Shown here: piece by piece, positions 26,647 to 35,496 of the stretch
Layout of the letters: each line of letters opens with the position of its first letter
Numbering within the stretch: position 1 is the stretch's first letter
Assembly: GCF_006335115.1 (NCBI RefSeq)
Contig: NZ_VDMJ01000050.1
Location: forward strand, 28,892-92,891
Direction of reading: 5' to 3'
Length of the DNA: 64,000 bases
Origin: Streptomyces sp. NP160
GTDB taxonomy: Bacteria; Actinomycetota; Actinomycetes; Actinomycetales; Quadrisphaeraceae
Position numbers and translations under genes: made by a program
Notes under the pieces: model-generated
What the model was told of the DNA's origin: nothing
The model's input: only the letters and a program-made list of their open reading frames with translations
The model's database searches: none

Positions 26647-27717
26647 GTGGCCGAACAGCTGACAGCACAGCGGGGAGCGCGGCTGGCGTGGGCGGACGTC
26701 GCACGCGGAGCGGCGATGATCCTCGTCGTCTTCGCCCACGCGCTGCAGCTCATGGGCGTGCACGACTGGAACGCCGGAGCCTTCGACACCGTCAACCGGT
26801 ACCTCACCGTGCTGCGCATGCCGCTGTTCTTCCTGGTCTCGGGCATCTTCGCCGCGACCGCCGTCCAGCGGAGCTGGCGTGGGCTGTTCGCCTCCCGGCT
26901 CGCGCTGCTCGTCTACATGTACCTGCTGTGGAGCGTGGTCAGGGCCGTCTGGTTCTCCGTGGTGCCGTGGCCGCTGAGCGAGACCCACCCCGCCGTCGCG
27001 CTGCTCCTCGCGCCGGTGTGGCCGACCACCGGGCTGTGGTTCCTCTACGCCCTCGTGCTGTTCCTGCTCGTGGCCAAGGCCACCGCGCGCTTCCCGGCCT
27101 GGGCGCCGCTGGTGCTGACGGGCCTGGTCTCCGTGGCCGCTGCGTACGACGTCGTCCCCACCGGCGGCAACGGCGTGTGGCGCTCGGTGGCCATGTACGC
27201 CTTCTTCTTCCTCCTCGGTGCGCGGCTGCCGCACGTGTGGAAGGCGCTGGCTGACCGCGCCACGGTGGTCCTGGCCGTGGTGGCCGCCGTGGCCATCCCG
27301 CTCAGCCTGGTCGCGTTCACGCTGCTGCCCGCGGTGCTGCGCGGGGCCGGGCGGATCGGGCTCTCTGCGCTGTGCGTGGCGGCGTGCCTGGTCATCGCAG
27401 CCGCGGTCGCGCGCTGGGGACCGCTGTCACGCCCGCTGCAGTACGTGGGCCAGCGCACCATCGCCGTGTACGTGGTGCACCCGCTCCTGCTGGCGCTGCT
27501 GGTGCCGCTGCTGCCCGCCGGCTCGGTGCCGGCGGTGGCCGCCGTGGTGCTGTTCACCGCGCTGGGTGTGGTCCTGCCGCTGCTGCTGCGCCGAGTGCTG
27601 CAGGGGAAGAGCGGCGTCTTCGACCTGCCGGCGCCTCTGGCCCGGCGACTGGCACCGCACGCCGACCGCAGCCCGCGGCCAGCGGCCAGCGGCCCCGTGA
27701 GCGCCTCCGGCGCCTGA
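26647..27717 (+). CDS. Acyltransferase family 3 membrane protein
   Basis: 356 residues from GTG 26647. DVARGAAMILVVFAHALQLMG carries the family's Arg and catalytic His in the first helix, and RMPLFFLVSGIFAA is the second-helix motif. About ten transmembrane segments follow, the usual count for integral O-acyltransferases (OafA/NodX/WecH group). These enzymes move acetyl or similar groups across the membrane onto exported sugars. Given the polysaccharide genes nearby, glycan acetylation is the most likely role. The C-terminal tail is short and basic. Confidence 0.8.
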   Translation: MAEQLTAQRGARLAWADVARGAAMILVVFAHALQLMGVHDWNAGAFDTVNRYLTVLRMPLFFLVSGIFAATAVQRSWRGLFASRLALLVYMYLLWSVVRAVWFSVVPWPLSETHPAVALLLAPVWPTTGLWFLYALVLFLLVAKATARFPAWAPLVLTGLVSVAAAYDVVPTGGNGVWRSVAMYAFFFLLGARLPHVWKALADRATVVLAVVAAVAIPLSLVAFTLLPAVLRGAGRIGLSALCVAACLVIAAAVARWGPLSRPLQYVGQRTIAVYVVHPLLLALLVPLLPAGSVPAVAAVVLFTALGVVLPLLLRRVLQGKSGVFDLPAPLARRLAPHADRSPRPAASGPVSASGA

Positions 27718-27928
27718 CTGCGGCAGAGCCGCTCCGACCTCTTCGACCGGGTCCCGGTGAGTCCGAACGGATGACGGTGCGGAGCCTGCCTCGGGACCCA
27801 CGTCGCTGCCACCAGCGCGCTCTGTCCCCTCCCCCAGTTGTGGTGACGACCCGGCCCTTCTCGTGTCCAGCGGCGCCGTGCGACTTTGCGCTGCCAGACG
27901 ACGTACTGACGAGCGGGGCGGGGTGGAC

Positions 27929-29521
27929 ATGGTGCGGTGGCGCGGAGGGTCTGTCATCGGAAGGCTGACTGCTGTGGCCATGGCGCTGGCCGTTCTCCTC
28001 CCGGCGCTCGTCCTGTCCTCGGCACCCACCGCCTCCGCTGCGGACCCGACCGTGGCCGAGCTGACGATCTACGCCGACGGATCGGCCATCGGTGAAGGGT
28101 CAGGCGGCTTCCGGCGAGGACACGCCTTCCTCTCGGTGGAGAACCTGTCCGGCAGCGCGCTGACCGTGGGGAGGCTGAGCCTCGACCCTGGCAAGACGAT
28201 CACCCTCGGCACGTGGGGGAACAAGGACGAGCACCTGGGGCTCTGGTACAACCTCGAGGCCGCCGTGATCTTCCACAAGAGCAACACCTACGCGACGACG
28301 TCGATCGACACCTCGCTGCGCCAGAGCCAGATGGCGACCTTCAACAAGACGGTGCTCGCGAGTGACGCCTACTCCAAGAACCTCTTCAGGCTCAACACCT
28401 GCGCCTCCTTCGCCTCTCGGGTGTGGAACAGCGTCGCCCCGAGGAAGCTGCGCGTCGCGCAGACGGCGGTGCCGGTCCTCCTGGCACGCAACCTCGAAGC
28501 GCTCGGGGGCGTCGCCGCCGCGTCGGTCGGCCTGCCGTTCGACCCGGCCCACGTCTGGTACGGCAACGGCACCGCGGCCCCCACGCTGAGCATCGAGTTC
28601 AACGCGCCCCTCGTCGTCACCCCACTCACCGTCACCACCAGCAGCCTCCCCGAAGCGGTCCGTGGCACTGCGTACTCCTCCCAGCTGACCTCCAGCGGTG
28701 GCCTCGCGCCGTACACCTGGCGCCTCACCAAGGGCAGGCTCCCGTCGGACCTGCGCCTCACCAGTGCCGGCCTGATCACCGGCAGGCCCACCGCGACCGG
28801 CTCCTTCTCCCTGACCGTCCGGGTGGCCGACGGGCAGGGCTCGGCGAGCTCTGCTCCGCTCACCCTCGTGGTGGCCGCCGTCGGCGGGCCCGGGTACACG
28901 ACGGACGTGGCGTCGCCGCGCGCAGGCGGTGACGTCCAACTGACATCGACGAGGCCCTGTCCAGCGGGGGCCATCGCCTACGGCACGCTCACCAGCGAGC
29001 CCGCGGGGGTCCTGTGGATGGAGGGGACCAGCCAGCTGGAGACGACCCCCGACGGCAGCTGGACCGGAGGCTTCCGCACTGATCGCGCCGCCGGAAGCGT
29101 CTACCGGGACACACCCGTGATGGAGGCCTTCACGGCCACCTACCGACCCGAGTGCCGCAGCACCTCAGGTGACGTCGTCGCCACGTACCCGCCCGCTGTC
29201 TTCAGCTTCCACGAGGGCGCGTCCGTGACGGTCAGCTACGACGCTGCTGCCACCGTGATGGTCATCAGGCCCAGCGAGCCCTGTCCCGCCTGGGCGGACT
29301 TCGTCGCCGCCGGCGTGAGCACGGCCGGCAGCGACTTCACGCCGGTGGGCACCTGGATGCCCGTCAAGAACGGTGCGTGGAGCGAGATCACCGTCGATGC
29401 GTCGAAGCTGAGGGTCCCCATCGACGGTGTGATCTCGGTCAGCTGCCAGCTCTCGACCAGGCCGTCGCGGACCTTCGCCTACACGGGGTCCGACACCTCG
29501 GCGTGGCGATCGTCGTTCTGA
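27929..29521 (+). CDS. Secreted protein with possible papain-like N-terminal domain and Ig-like repeat
   Basis: 530 residues from ATG 27929 (a GTG two codons earlier is also possible). A signal peptide ends near SAADP at about 37. The first domain (about 40-215) contains RGHAFLSVENLSG and later RLNTCASFASRVWN. The GHAFL ... N-C-xxF order is like that of LRAT/permuted NlpC-P60 proteins with a catalytic His before Cys; this is only a resemblance. Residues 235-320 form a putative Ig (He_PIG) module (LPEAVRGTAYSSQLTSSGG, GLITGRPTATGSFSLTV). The remaining 200 residues are beta-rich with paired cysteines. Extracellular; function unknown. Confidence 0.6.
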   Translation: MVRWRGGSVIGRLTAVAMALAVLLPALVLSSAPTASAADPTVAELTIYADGSAIGEGSGGFRRGHAFLSVENLSGSALTVGRLSLDPGKTITLGTWGNKDEHLGLWYNLEAAVIFHKSNTYATTSIDTSLRQSQMATFNKTVLASDAYSKNLFRLNTCASFASRVWNSVAPRKLRVAQTAVPVLLARNLEALGGVAAASVGLPFDPAHVWYGNGTAAPTLSIEFNAPLVVTPLTVTTSSLPEAVRGTAYSSQLTSSGGLAPYTWRLTKGRLPSDLRLTSAGLITGRPTATGSFSLTVRVADGQGSASSAPLTLVVAAVGGPGYTTDVASPRAGGDVQLTSTRPCPAGAIAYGTLTSEPAGVLWMEGTSQLETTPDGSWTGGFRTDRAAGSVYRDTPVMEAFTATYRPECRSTSGDVVATYPPAVFSFHEGASVTVSYDAAATVMVIRPSEPCPAWADFVAAGVSTAGSDFTPVGTWMPVKNGAWSEITVDASKLRVPIDGVISVSCQLSTRPSRTFAYTGSDTSAWRSSF

Positions 29522-29578
29522 GCGCCGCCTGCTCACGACGCCGGCCGGCCCGTGCGACCAGAACGGCTCTGACTCACG

Positions 29579-29977
29579 GTGTGGCCACCGACGTCGCGCT
29601 GGCTCGTCACGGACCGGCGGGCTGCGCGTCCCCTTTGGAGTGGCACCTGGCGCGAGTGGACCGTGCCGCCGCTCCCACCGCGCTACCACGGGAAGCCGAC
29701 GGTCCTCCCCGGATCACCGCAGCGAGCCAGCATCACCGTGGTGCGGGAGCACCTCGACCGGGACGAGACGCAGCCGCAGACGGTCGACGCGCTCATCAAC
29801 GGGGAGTCCCTCATGGACTGGCATCCCATCGTCTTCTGGAGGACGACGAGCGCGGGGATACGGCAGGCCGACGGCTCCAACCGCGACGCGACCTTCCCGC
29901 AGCTGAACGGCAAGCCAGGTGACCGCGGCTCGCTCTGGTTCTCCCCGGAAGCACCCGACCTGCCCGGCCCGGCCTGA
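29579..29977 (+). pseudogene. Detached copy of the RCC1-protein C-terminus
   Basis: From about 29714 the frame reads GSPQRASITVVREHLDRDET, NGESLMDWHPIVFW, AGIRQADGSN and GSLWF. This follows the last 90 residues of the RCC1 protein at 24028-26394 (GSPQKAYLTVVREHLDRDET, NGESLTGGHPVVFW, SGVRTADGSM, GGLWF) almost position by position. Upstream of that block the frame has no recognisable domain, signal peptide or clear ribosome-binding site. It looks like a partial duplication left 3 kb away, although a short expressed protein cannot be excluded. Confidence 0.7.
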
Positions 29978-30044
29978 TCGCTAGCGGAGGGACCACAGGG
30001 TGGTACCCGGCTCCGGGCGGCGCGGCAAGCACTTCCAGCGACCA

Positions 30045-30074
30045 GCGGCCGCCCGGATCGTCCCGGGCGGCCGC
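30045..30074. terminator. Hairpin terminator, 12-bp stem
   Basis: GCGGCCGCCCGG (30045-30056) and its perfect complement (30063-30074) surround a six-base loop. It lies between the convergent ends of the RCC1 C-terminal fragment and the metalloprotein gene and should serve both directions. Confidence 0.75.
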
Positions 30075-30115
30075 CGTCGTCGTCGTGGGCAGGCCCCCGC
30101 CGTGTGTCCCGGCGG

Positions 30116-31132
30116 TCAGCGCAGGACGAGCTTCACCGTGTGCGTCGTCGCACCCGAGTAGTACGTGCCGCCGACCGCGCTCAGCGGCATCCAGCCCGAA
30201 CCGCTGCCGCGGTTCGTGGTGGTCGCCCGCACCAGGAAGTTGGCGTACCGCACGTCCCAGGCTCCCTTGCCCACCCCCGGCTCGAAGGGGTTGTAGGGCA
30301 GCACCAGGTACCCCGAGGAGTCGGTCTTGCCCACGAACACCGACTCGGGGCGCACCGAGCGGGAGAACCACTCCACCGGGTAGAGCCGGACCGTCGCCCC
30401 CCGGAACGCCGCCCCGGAGCTGGTCACCACCCGCACCCGGATGGTCCTGGGGAAGGACTGCGAGGCCAGCGCCGGCACCACGTTGCCCTCCCCCGGGCCG
30501 GCCCGGTTGATGACGCCCGCAGCGAAGGCGTCCCACGTGTGCACGCCGTACGGGTTCTCCATGATGCTGGTCGGCGACGTGAAGCCCTTGGCGTCCACGG
30601 GGTTGCTCGCCGCGTCGACGTCCTGCCCGTAGTTGTCGATGGCCCCCCGCTGGTGGCCGAACTCGTGCACCAGCCCGTCGGTGGCGTAGGGGCCGAAGAC
30701 GCCGCCCCGGTCCGTCGGCCAGCTGTGCAGGATCGCCGCCGGCAGGTCCCCGCCGTAGGAGCCGCCGCGCGCTTCCGTCTGGTCCTCCTCGTAGACCACC
30801 CGCGTCATCACCCCGGGGTGCGGCTGGTGGACGACGTCGGCAGGCACCCCGTCGAAGAAGTTGACCTTGGAGATGGAGAAGTCGATGGTGCCGGCGAGCT
30901 TCTGGTCCTCGTTCATGAACCGCGCGACGTCGCCGAACTGAGTCATGATCTTCGAGAGCATCAGCGTGGGGCCGCCGTGCTTGGCCGCCACCGAGTTGGG
31001 CACGTCCACCACCACGGTCAGCTTCCACAGGGGCTTCACCGCGAGCGCCGCGGACGGCGCCGCCACCAGGCCCGCGAGGGCCAGCACCACCACGGCCACC
31101 TGCGCCGTCACCCGGCGTCGAACACCACCCAC
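30116..31132 (-). CDS. Secreted HExxH zinc-metallopeptidase-like protein
   Basis: 338 residues from GTG 31132, with GAGGAG six bases upstream; the frame is open further upstream but has no such site. A signal peptide (VTAQVAVVVLALAGLVAAPSA) ends near 30. VHEFGHQRGAIDNYG contains HEFGH, the zinc-binding HExxH motif, in the middle of the protein. A probable beta-sandwich follows (VVTSSGAAFRGATVRLYP, TDSSGYLVLPYNPFEP), similar in shape to carboxypeptidase-regulatory-like or M6/M43-type accessory modules. No exact family is recognised. It is probably an extracellular protease or binding protein. The last residue precedes a 12-bp terminator hairpin. Confidence 0.7.
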   Translation of the reverse strand: MGGVRRRVTAQVAVVVLALAGLVAAPSAALAVKPLWKLTVVVDVPNSVAAKHGGPTLMLSKIMTQFGDVARFMNEDQKLAGTIDFSISKVNFFDGVPADVVHQPHPGVMTRVVYEEDQTEARGGSYGGDLPAAILHSWPTDRGGVFGPYATDGLVHEFGHQRGAIDNYGQDVDAASNPVDAKGFTSPTSIMENPYGVHTWDAFAAGVINRAGPGEGNVVPALASQSFPRTIRVRVVTSSGAAFRGATVRLYPVEWFSRSVRPESVFVGKTDSSGYLVLPYNPFEPGVGKGAWDVRYANFLVRATTTNRGSGSGWMPLSAVGGTYYSGATTHTVKLVLR

Positions 31133-31263
31133 GTCCAGCTCCTCACCGCGCGCCACCAGCCACGACGGGACGCGTGGAGGATCGAGTGGAGTCTTGCCAG
31201 CCCTGCTCCGCCGCCCAGTCCCACATGAGGTGACACCGGCACCTCCACTGCTCCGCGCCCCGG

Positions 31264-31866
31264 TCACTGGAGGTCCAGCCGCCGGGCCAGGTCGGCCAGC
31301 TCCAGGCGGGTGTCCGTCGGGATGCCGGCGACCTTCGCCTTCTCCCGCATCCGCTTGAGGTAGGTCTTCACCGTCTCCAGCCCCACCCGCAGGCGCCGCG
31401 CCACCGACTTGGCGGGCAGGCCCGTGGCGTACAGCCGGAGCACCTCCCGCTCGCGCGGCGTGAAGAGCGCGCGGAGCCGCTCGAGCTCGTCGAGGCGCTC
31501 GGACACCGCCGCCGCCACGGCCACCTCACCGGCGCGGGCACGGGCGACCACGTGCAGCAGCTCCGCCACGGACCCGCCCGCCAGCGCCACGCCCCGGGCG
31601 CCGGCGGCCAGCGCCGCCGCCACGCCACCGGGACTGTCGACGTCGTCGACCAGCACCACCACGGGACGGCCGCGCGCAGCGGCCGCCTGCACCGCCTCCA
31701 GCGCTCGCGGCGTGCGGCCCACCACCAGCAGCCCATCGGGCCGCACGACCCCGGCGAGGGCGGCGTGCAGCCCCAGCACCACCAGGGGGCGGTCGTCCAG
31801 CACCGCCGGGACGGCGTCCTGCACCGGGTGCGGCTCGCGCGGCCACCGGTCGTCCTCTCGCCTCAC
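31264..31866 (-). CDS. LuxR-type regulator with degenerate receiver domain (A)
   Basis: 200 residues from GTG 31866, with GAGGAG eight bases upstream. The N-terminal half keeps the size and helix pattern of a response-regulator receiver. Where the phosphoacceptor Asp belongs the sequence is LLVVGRTP, and the signalling Lys strand reads GVALAGG, so neither key residue is present. The C-terminal half is a standard LuxR/NarL HTH: LFTPREREVLRLYATGLPAKSVARR then VKTYLKRMREKA. It closely resembles regulator B at 36518 and the fragment at 19370. It should bind DNA without phosphorylation. Divergent from the XRE-DUF2690 gene across 250 bases. Confidence 0.8.
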   Translation of the reverse strand: MRREDDRWPREPHPVQDAVPAVLDDRPLVVLGLHAALAGVVRPDGLLVVGRTPRALEAVQAAAARGRPVVVLVDDVDSPGGVAAALAAGARGVALAGGSVAELLHVVARARAGEVAVAAAVSERLDELERLRALFTPREREVLRLYATGLPAKSVARRLRVGLETVKTYLKRMREKAKVAGIPTDTRLELADLARRLDLQ

Positions 31867-32116
31867 GGCTGCGTCTCCTCGCTCGCGGGGCTCCGGCGGC
31901 CGTGGACGCGCGGACGACCCCTGGGGGTGGGGTCGCCGGAGTCGCCGCGGGCTGCGGGTGGGTGTCGTCCGCGGCCGTCCTCCGGTCCCCACTGAGAGGG
32001 ACCGGGGCCGCGCCGTCGTTGCGCGTGCAGGCCGCTGACTTGCACCGTAAGCAGCCGCGGAGTTGATGCGCGCGCCCAGCGGGCACGCAGAATCAACCGA
32101 TCAACGAGGAGACCAC

Positions 32117-33100
32117 GTGGTCGGACGGCCCGAGCGCGAGCTGCGCGAGGACGGCACCCCCCTGACGGCCCTGGCCATCGCCCTGAGGGAGCTGCGCCGC
32201 AGCGCGGGCAGCCCCAGCTACCGGGAGATGGGCCAGCGGGTGCACCGCTCCCCCACCACGCTGTCGGAGGCGGCCGGCGGTGAGCGCCACCCCACGTGGG
32301 ACACCCTCCACGCCTACGTCACGGCCTGCGGGGGCGACCCCTCGCCGTGGCGCGACCGGTGGGAGGCGGCCGCTCGCCGTGAGTCGCCGAAGCCCGTCCC
32401 ACCAGCCGTCGCGGGGCCCGAGCCCGCGCACGTCCCCGCCCCGGAGATCGCCGACCCCGGTGGGCCGGCGACGACGGCGACGACGGCGACGACGGCGGCA
32501 CGGCCGCGCAGGCCCTGGCTGTGGCCGTCGGTGGCAGCGGCGTGCCTGGTGCTCGGGGCGGCAGCGGGGTTCGCGCTGGGCGCGGGGGCGGGCGGCGGCG
32601 GGTCGCCGTCGTCGCTCGCCTCCTCGGCGGCGAGGGGCTCCACCGGAGCGCCCGGGCTGGGGGCGGTGGCACCCGCGCCCACCGAGGCGGCGCCGACGCT
32701 GGTGGTGGCCGACGGCAGCGACCCCCAGGACACCGGCTGCGCCCGCTTGCCCGGCGTGGAGACCCTCGACAACACCGAGGTGCAGCAGGACGGCGTGCCC
32801 GTGGGGCTGGCGCAGCTGAAGTACTCCCCCGGCTGCGGCGCCTCGTGGCCGCGCTTCGAGCCGTTCCCCGGAGCGGAGATCTCCGCGGACACCGTGGTGC
32901 ACGTCGACATCGTCCGGCCCGCGACCAGCGCGGAACCGTTCGCCTTCTCCGCGCCGTACGTGACGGACCAGGCGACGTTCGGCAACCTCGCCCTGAGCAC
33001 CGGCGACTGCGTCTACGCCTCGGTGAGCCTGGAGACGGCCGCCGGGCCGACGCCGGCGTCGACCACGCACTGCTTCAGGGGCAAGACCTTCGTGCGGTGA
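32117..33100 (+). CDS. XRE-type HTH membrane protein with DUF2690 domain
   Basis: 327 residues from GTG 32117, with GAGGAGA four bases upstream. The N-terminal HTH (LRRSAGSPSYREMGQRVHRSPTT) is the short actinobacterial XRE form. A Pro/Ala linker with a Thr/Ala repeat follows, then one helix (about 137-157) and an external C-terminal domain with CARLPGV, LKYSPGCGASWPRF and CVYASV. The LxYSPxCxAxWxR pattern is diagnostic of DUF2690. The arrangement suggests an internal DNA-binding head and an external sensor. The partner is unknown; its divergent neighbour is a LuxR-type regulator. Confidence 0.75.
   Translation: MVGRPERELREDGTPLTALAIALRELRRSAGSPSYREMGQRVHRSPTTLSEAAGGERHPTWDTLHAYVTACGGDPSPWRDRWEAAARRESPKPVPPAVAGPEPAHVPAPEIADPGGPATTATTATTAARPRRPWLWPSVAAACLVLGAAAGFALGAGAGGGGSPSSLASSAARGSTGAPGLGAVAPAPTEAAPTLVVADGSDPQDTGCARLPGVETLDNTEVQQDGVPVGLAQLKYSPGCGASWPRFEPFPGAEISADTVVHVDIVRPATSAEPFAFSAPYVTDQATFGNLALSTGDCVYASVSLETAAGPTPASTTHCFRGKTFVR
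32468..32494 (+). repeat. 9-bp tandem repeat encoding Thr/Ala linker
   Basis: Three exact copies of GCGACGACG encode the Thr/Ala run in the linker between the HTH and the transmembrane helix of the DUF2690 protein. Its length may vary by slippage. Confidence 0.7.
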
Positions 33101-33316
33101 CGCGCGGGTCGTCGACGTCGTGCTGCACGGGGACACGGACGTGGGTCGACAGTCGCTGCGGGGGGACCGCGACCGGGGGTCGACCGCCTTCCTCCGCGTG
33201 ACCCGCCGTGGCGCTCTGCTCCGATCGGGTGAACTTCGAGTTGCACCGATCATGGCCCTGTACAGCGGTTCTGCACGGACGTTCGACTGTCAGTGGTGCC
33301 CCCTAGCGTCCTCTTC

Positions 33317-35176
33317 ATGACCTGGACCGGCACCGAGACGCCCCACGACGGCGGCGTCGACGGTGGTGGTGCGGGTGACGGCGCGGCGGGTGGTGGGGGC
33401 GGCGCCGCCTGGCAGGCGGAGCCGCTGCCGCCCGGCGCTCTCGGCGCCGACCTGCGCCCCGCCTCGGAGCGGGAGGACGGCGCGCTGCTCGCCGAGCTGC
33501 CCCCGCTGCCACTGGCGGGTCCGCTCGCCGAGGCGCTCGCCACCGCGCAGGCAGGTGCTGACGCCGCCGCCGACGCCGCCCGGTACCTGGCCTCGATCGG
33601 ACCCGAGCAGCGGCTGCAGGCGCTGCAGCAGACCGCCCGCACGCGCGACGTGCTGGACGCCGCCCTGGTGCGCTGCCTGGCGACCTTCACCCCCGAGCAG
33701 GTGCGCGCCCTGGGCGCGACGTCGCTGGTGGACCTGGTGCTCACCCACACCGGCGCCAGCCCGCAGCGCGCCGGCGCCGAGGTCAAGCTGGCCAGCGCGC
33801 TGACCGCGCCGGTGGCGCCGCTGACCGGCGGTGGCTCCGCGAACGGCGACGGGGACCACGACGGCGACGCCCCTGCGTCGGCTGGAGGGCCCGGCGGTCC
33901 GATGGCGGGCACCTCGCAGGTGGGGCTGGGGCGCGTCGGGGCCGTCCACGCCGCAGGGCGTCTGTCCACCGACGTCGCCGCACTGGCCCAGCGCACCGTG
34001 GCCGACCTCCCCGCCCGCATCCGGCGCGAGCACGGTCCCACCGCCGACGCCACCCTGGCCGAGGTGCTGCCCGGTCTCACCCACGCCCAGGCCCGCACGG
34101 TCTGCACCACGCTGGCGCACCGGCTCGACCCGGACCGCGCCGACCGGGGCTTCGACCCCGACGACATCGACAAGCGCTACCTGACCTACACCGTCCACGA
34201 GGACGGCACCGTCGAGTTCCGCGGCCGGCTCGACCCGGTGACCGGCGCCGAGTTCAAGGCCGCCATCGACCACCTCTCCAGGCCCGAGCCCACCGTCAGC
34301 GCGCCGCTCGCGCCCGACCAGGACCCGCTGCCAGGGCTCGACGGCTCCGGTGACGACGCTGCAGCGGCCTCGGCCGGCGAGGACGACGTCTCGGGCCGGT
34401 CGGCGGGCCGGTCCGCGAGCCAGCCCGACGGCGGCACGGCGACCGGCGTGCCCGTCCGAGACCAGCGCACGGCACCCCAGCGGCGCGCCGACGCGTTGGC
34501 CCGGGTGGTCCGCGCGGGCCGTGCCAGCGACGAGACGCGCGGTGGGGAGCCCGCCCGCGTCATCGTCACCACCACCGACGCCGCCCTGCGCGGTGAGCCC
34601 GGCGCCGATCCGGCGCACTGCGAGACCACCGGCCGCGCCCTGAGCACCGCCCAGCTCAGGGTGCTGGCGTGCTCGGGGTCGCTGCAGGCGGTGCGGCTCT
34701 CGTGCGAGGGGGCCGACGCCACCGCGCTGTCGCTCGGCCGGGCCGTGCGCCTGTTCTCCGCGGGACAGCGGCGGGCGATGCTCGCCCGCGACGGCGGCTG
34801 CGCGATCCCGGGGTGCACAGCCCCGCCCGGGTGGCTCGAGGCCCACCACACCCACGAGTGGGCCGCCGGAGGCCCCACCGACGTCTCCCAGGGCGTGCTG
34901 CTGTGCACCCGCCACCACGTGCTGGTGACCATCGGCGTCTGGGCGGTGCGGATGGTGGACGGCGTGCCCCACGTCAGACCCCCACGCACCGTCGACCCCT
35001 TGCGACGCTGGGTGATCAACCCGCGACGCGGCCTGCGGGAGCGCACCGTCGGCGCCGTGCAGCAGGTGCTGCTCGAGCCGCCTGACGGGTGGCGCGACGA
35101 CCCACCGGACCTGCCGCCTCCACCAGGCACGGACGCTCCCGACATCCCCTCGACGCGCAGCACCTGCGGGTGCTGA
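33317..35176 (+). CDS. DUF222 / HNH endonuclease domain protein (13E12 repeat family)
   Basis: 619 residues from ATG 33317. The N-terminal and central helical region is the DUF222 part (LSTAQLR, TYTVHEDGTVEFRGRLDPVTG). The C-terminal HNH zinc-nuclease motif is complete: CAIPGCTAPPGWLEAHHTHEWAAGG, then TRHH. These multicopy actinobacterial genes have no settled function, and their copy number often reflects past mobility. This copy carries extra low-complexity, acidic and Gly-rich insertions (around 10-40, 175-200 and 345-395). About 216 gene-free bases lie upstream, and no transposase or group II intron is adjacent. Confidence 0.85.
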   Translation: MTWTGTETPHDGGVDGGGAGDGAAGGGGGAAWQAEPLPPGALGADLRPASEREDGALLAELPPLPLAGPLAEALATAQAGADAAADAARYLASIGPEQRLQALQQTARTRDVLDAALVRCLATFTPEQVRALGATSLVDLVLTHTGASPQRAGAEVKLASALTAPVAPLTGGGSANGDGDHDGDAPASAGGPGGPMAGTSQVGLGRVGAVHAAGRLSTDVAALAQRTVADLPARIRREHGPTADATLAEVLPGLTHAQARTVCTTLAHRLDPDRADRGFDPDDIDKRYLTYTVHEDGTVEFRGRLDPVTGAEFKAAIDHLSRPEPTVSAPLAPDQDPLPGLDGSGDDAAAASAGEDDVSGRSAGRSASQPDGGTATGVPVRDQRTAPQRRADALARVVRAGRASDETRGGEPARVIVTTTDAALRGEPGADPAHCETTGRALSTAQLRVLACSGSLQAVRLSCEGADATALSLGRAVRLFSAGQRRAMLARDGGCAIPGCTAPPGWLEAHHTHEWAAGGPTDVSQGVLLCTRHHVLVTIGVWAVRMVDGVPHVRPPRTVDPLRRWVINPRRGLRERTVGAVQQVLLEPPDGWRDDPPDLPPPPGTDAPDIPSTRSTCGC

Positions 35177-35496
35177 CGCGGCGGTCCGGCGCGCCCAGCT
35201 CGGTGGTCCCGGACGGTCCGCCAGCCCAGGGCGACGGCGTTCTTCTCCTGCGACGTGACGGCCTGGCTCCACGCCGGGTCACCCTCGACGTCCCTCCCGG
35301 ACGCGGGCCTGTCGATCGCCGTCCCCGGGTCCAGGCCCACCACGACGAGCGCCGCCGAGGACGCCACGACGGTCTGGTTGCGCACCTGCCCTGCCCCGCT
35401 CGCCGCGGGTGTCGGCGGTGGCCGGTGGCCAGCAGGCCGTCGTCCGGACGGTCGACCGCCCAGGCCACGCTCAGGCGGGCCGCAGACGATCACCGC

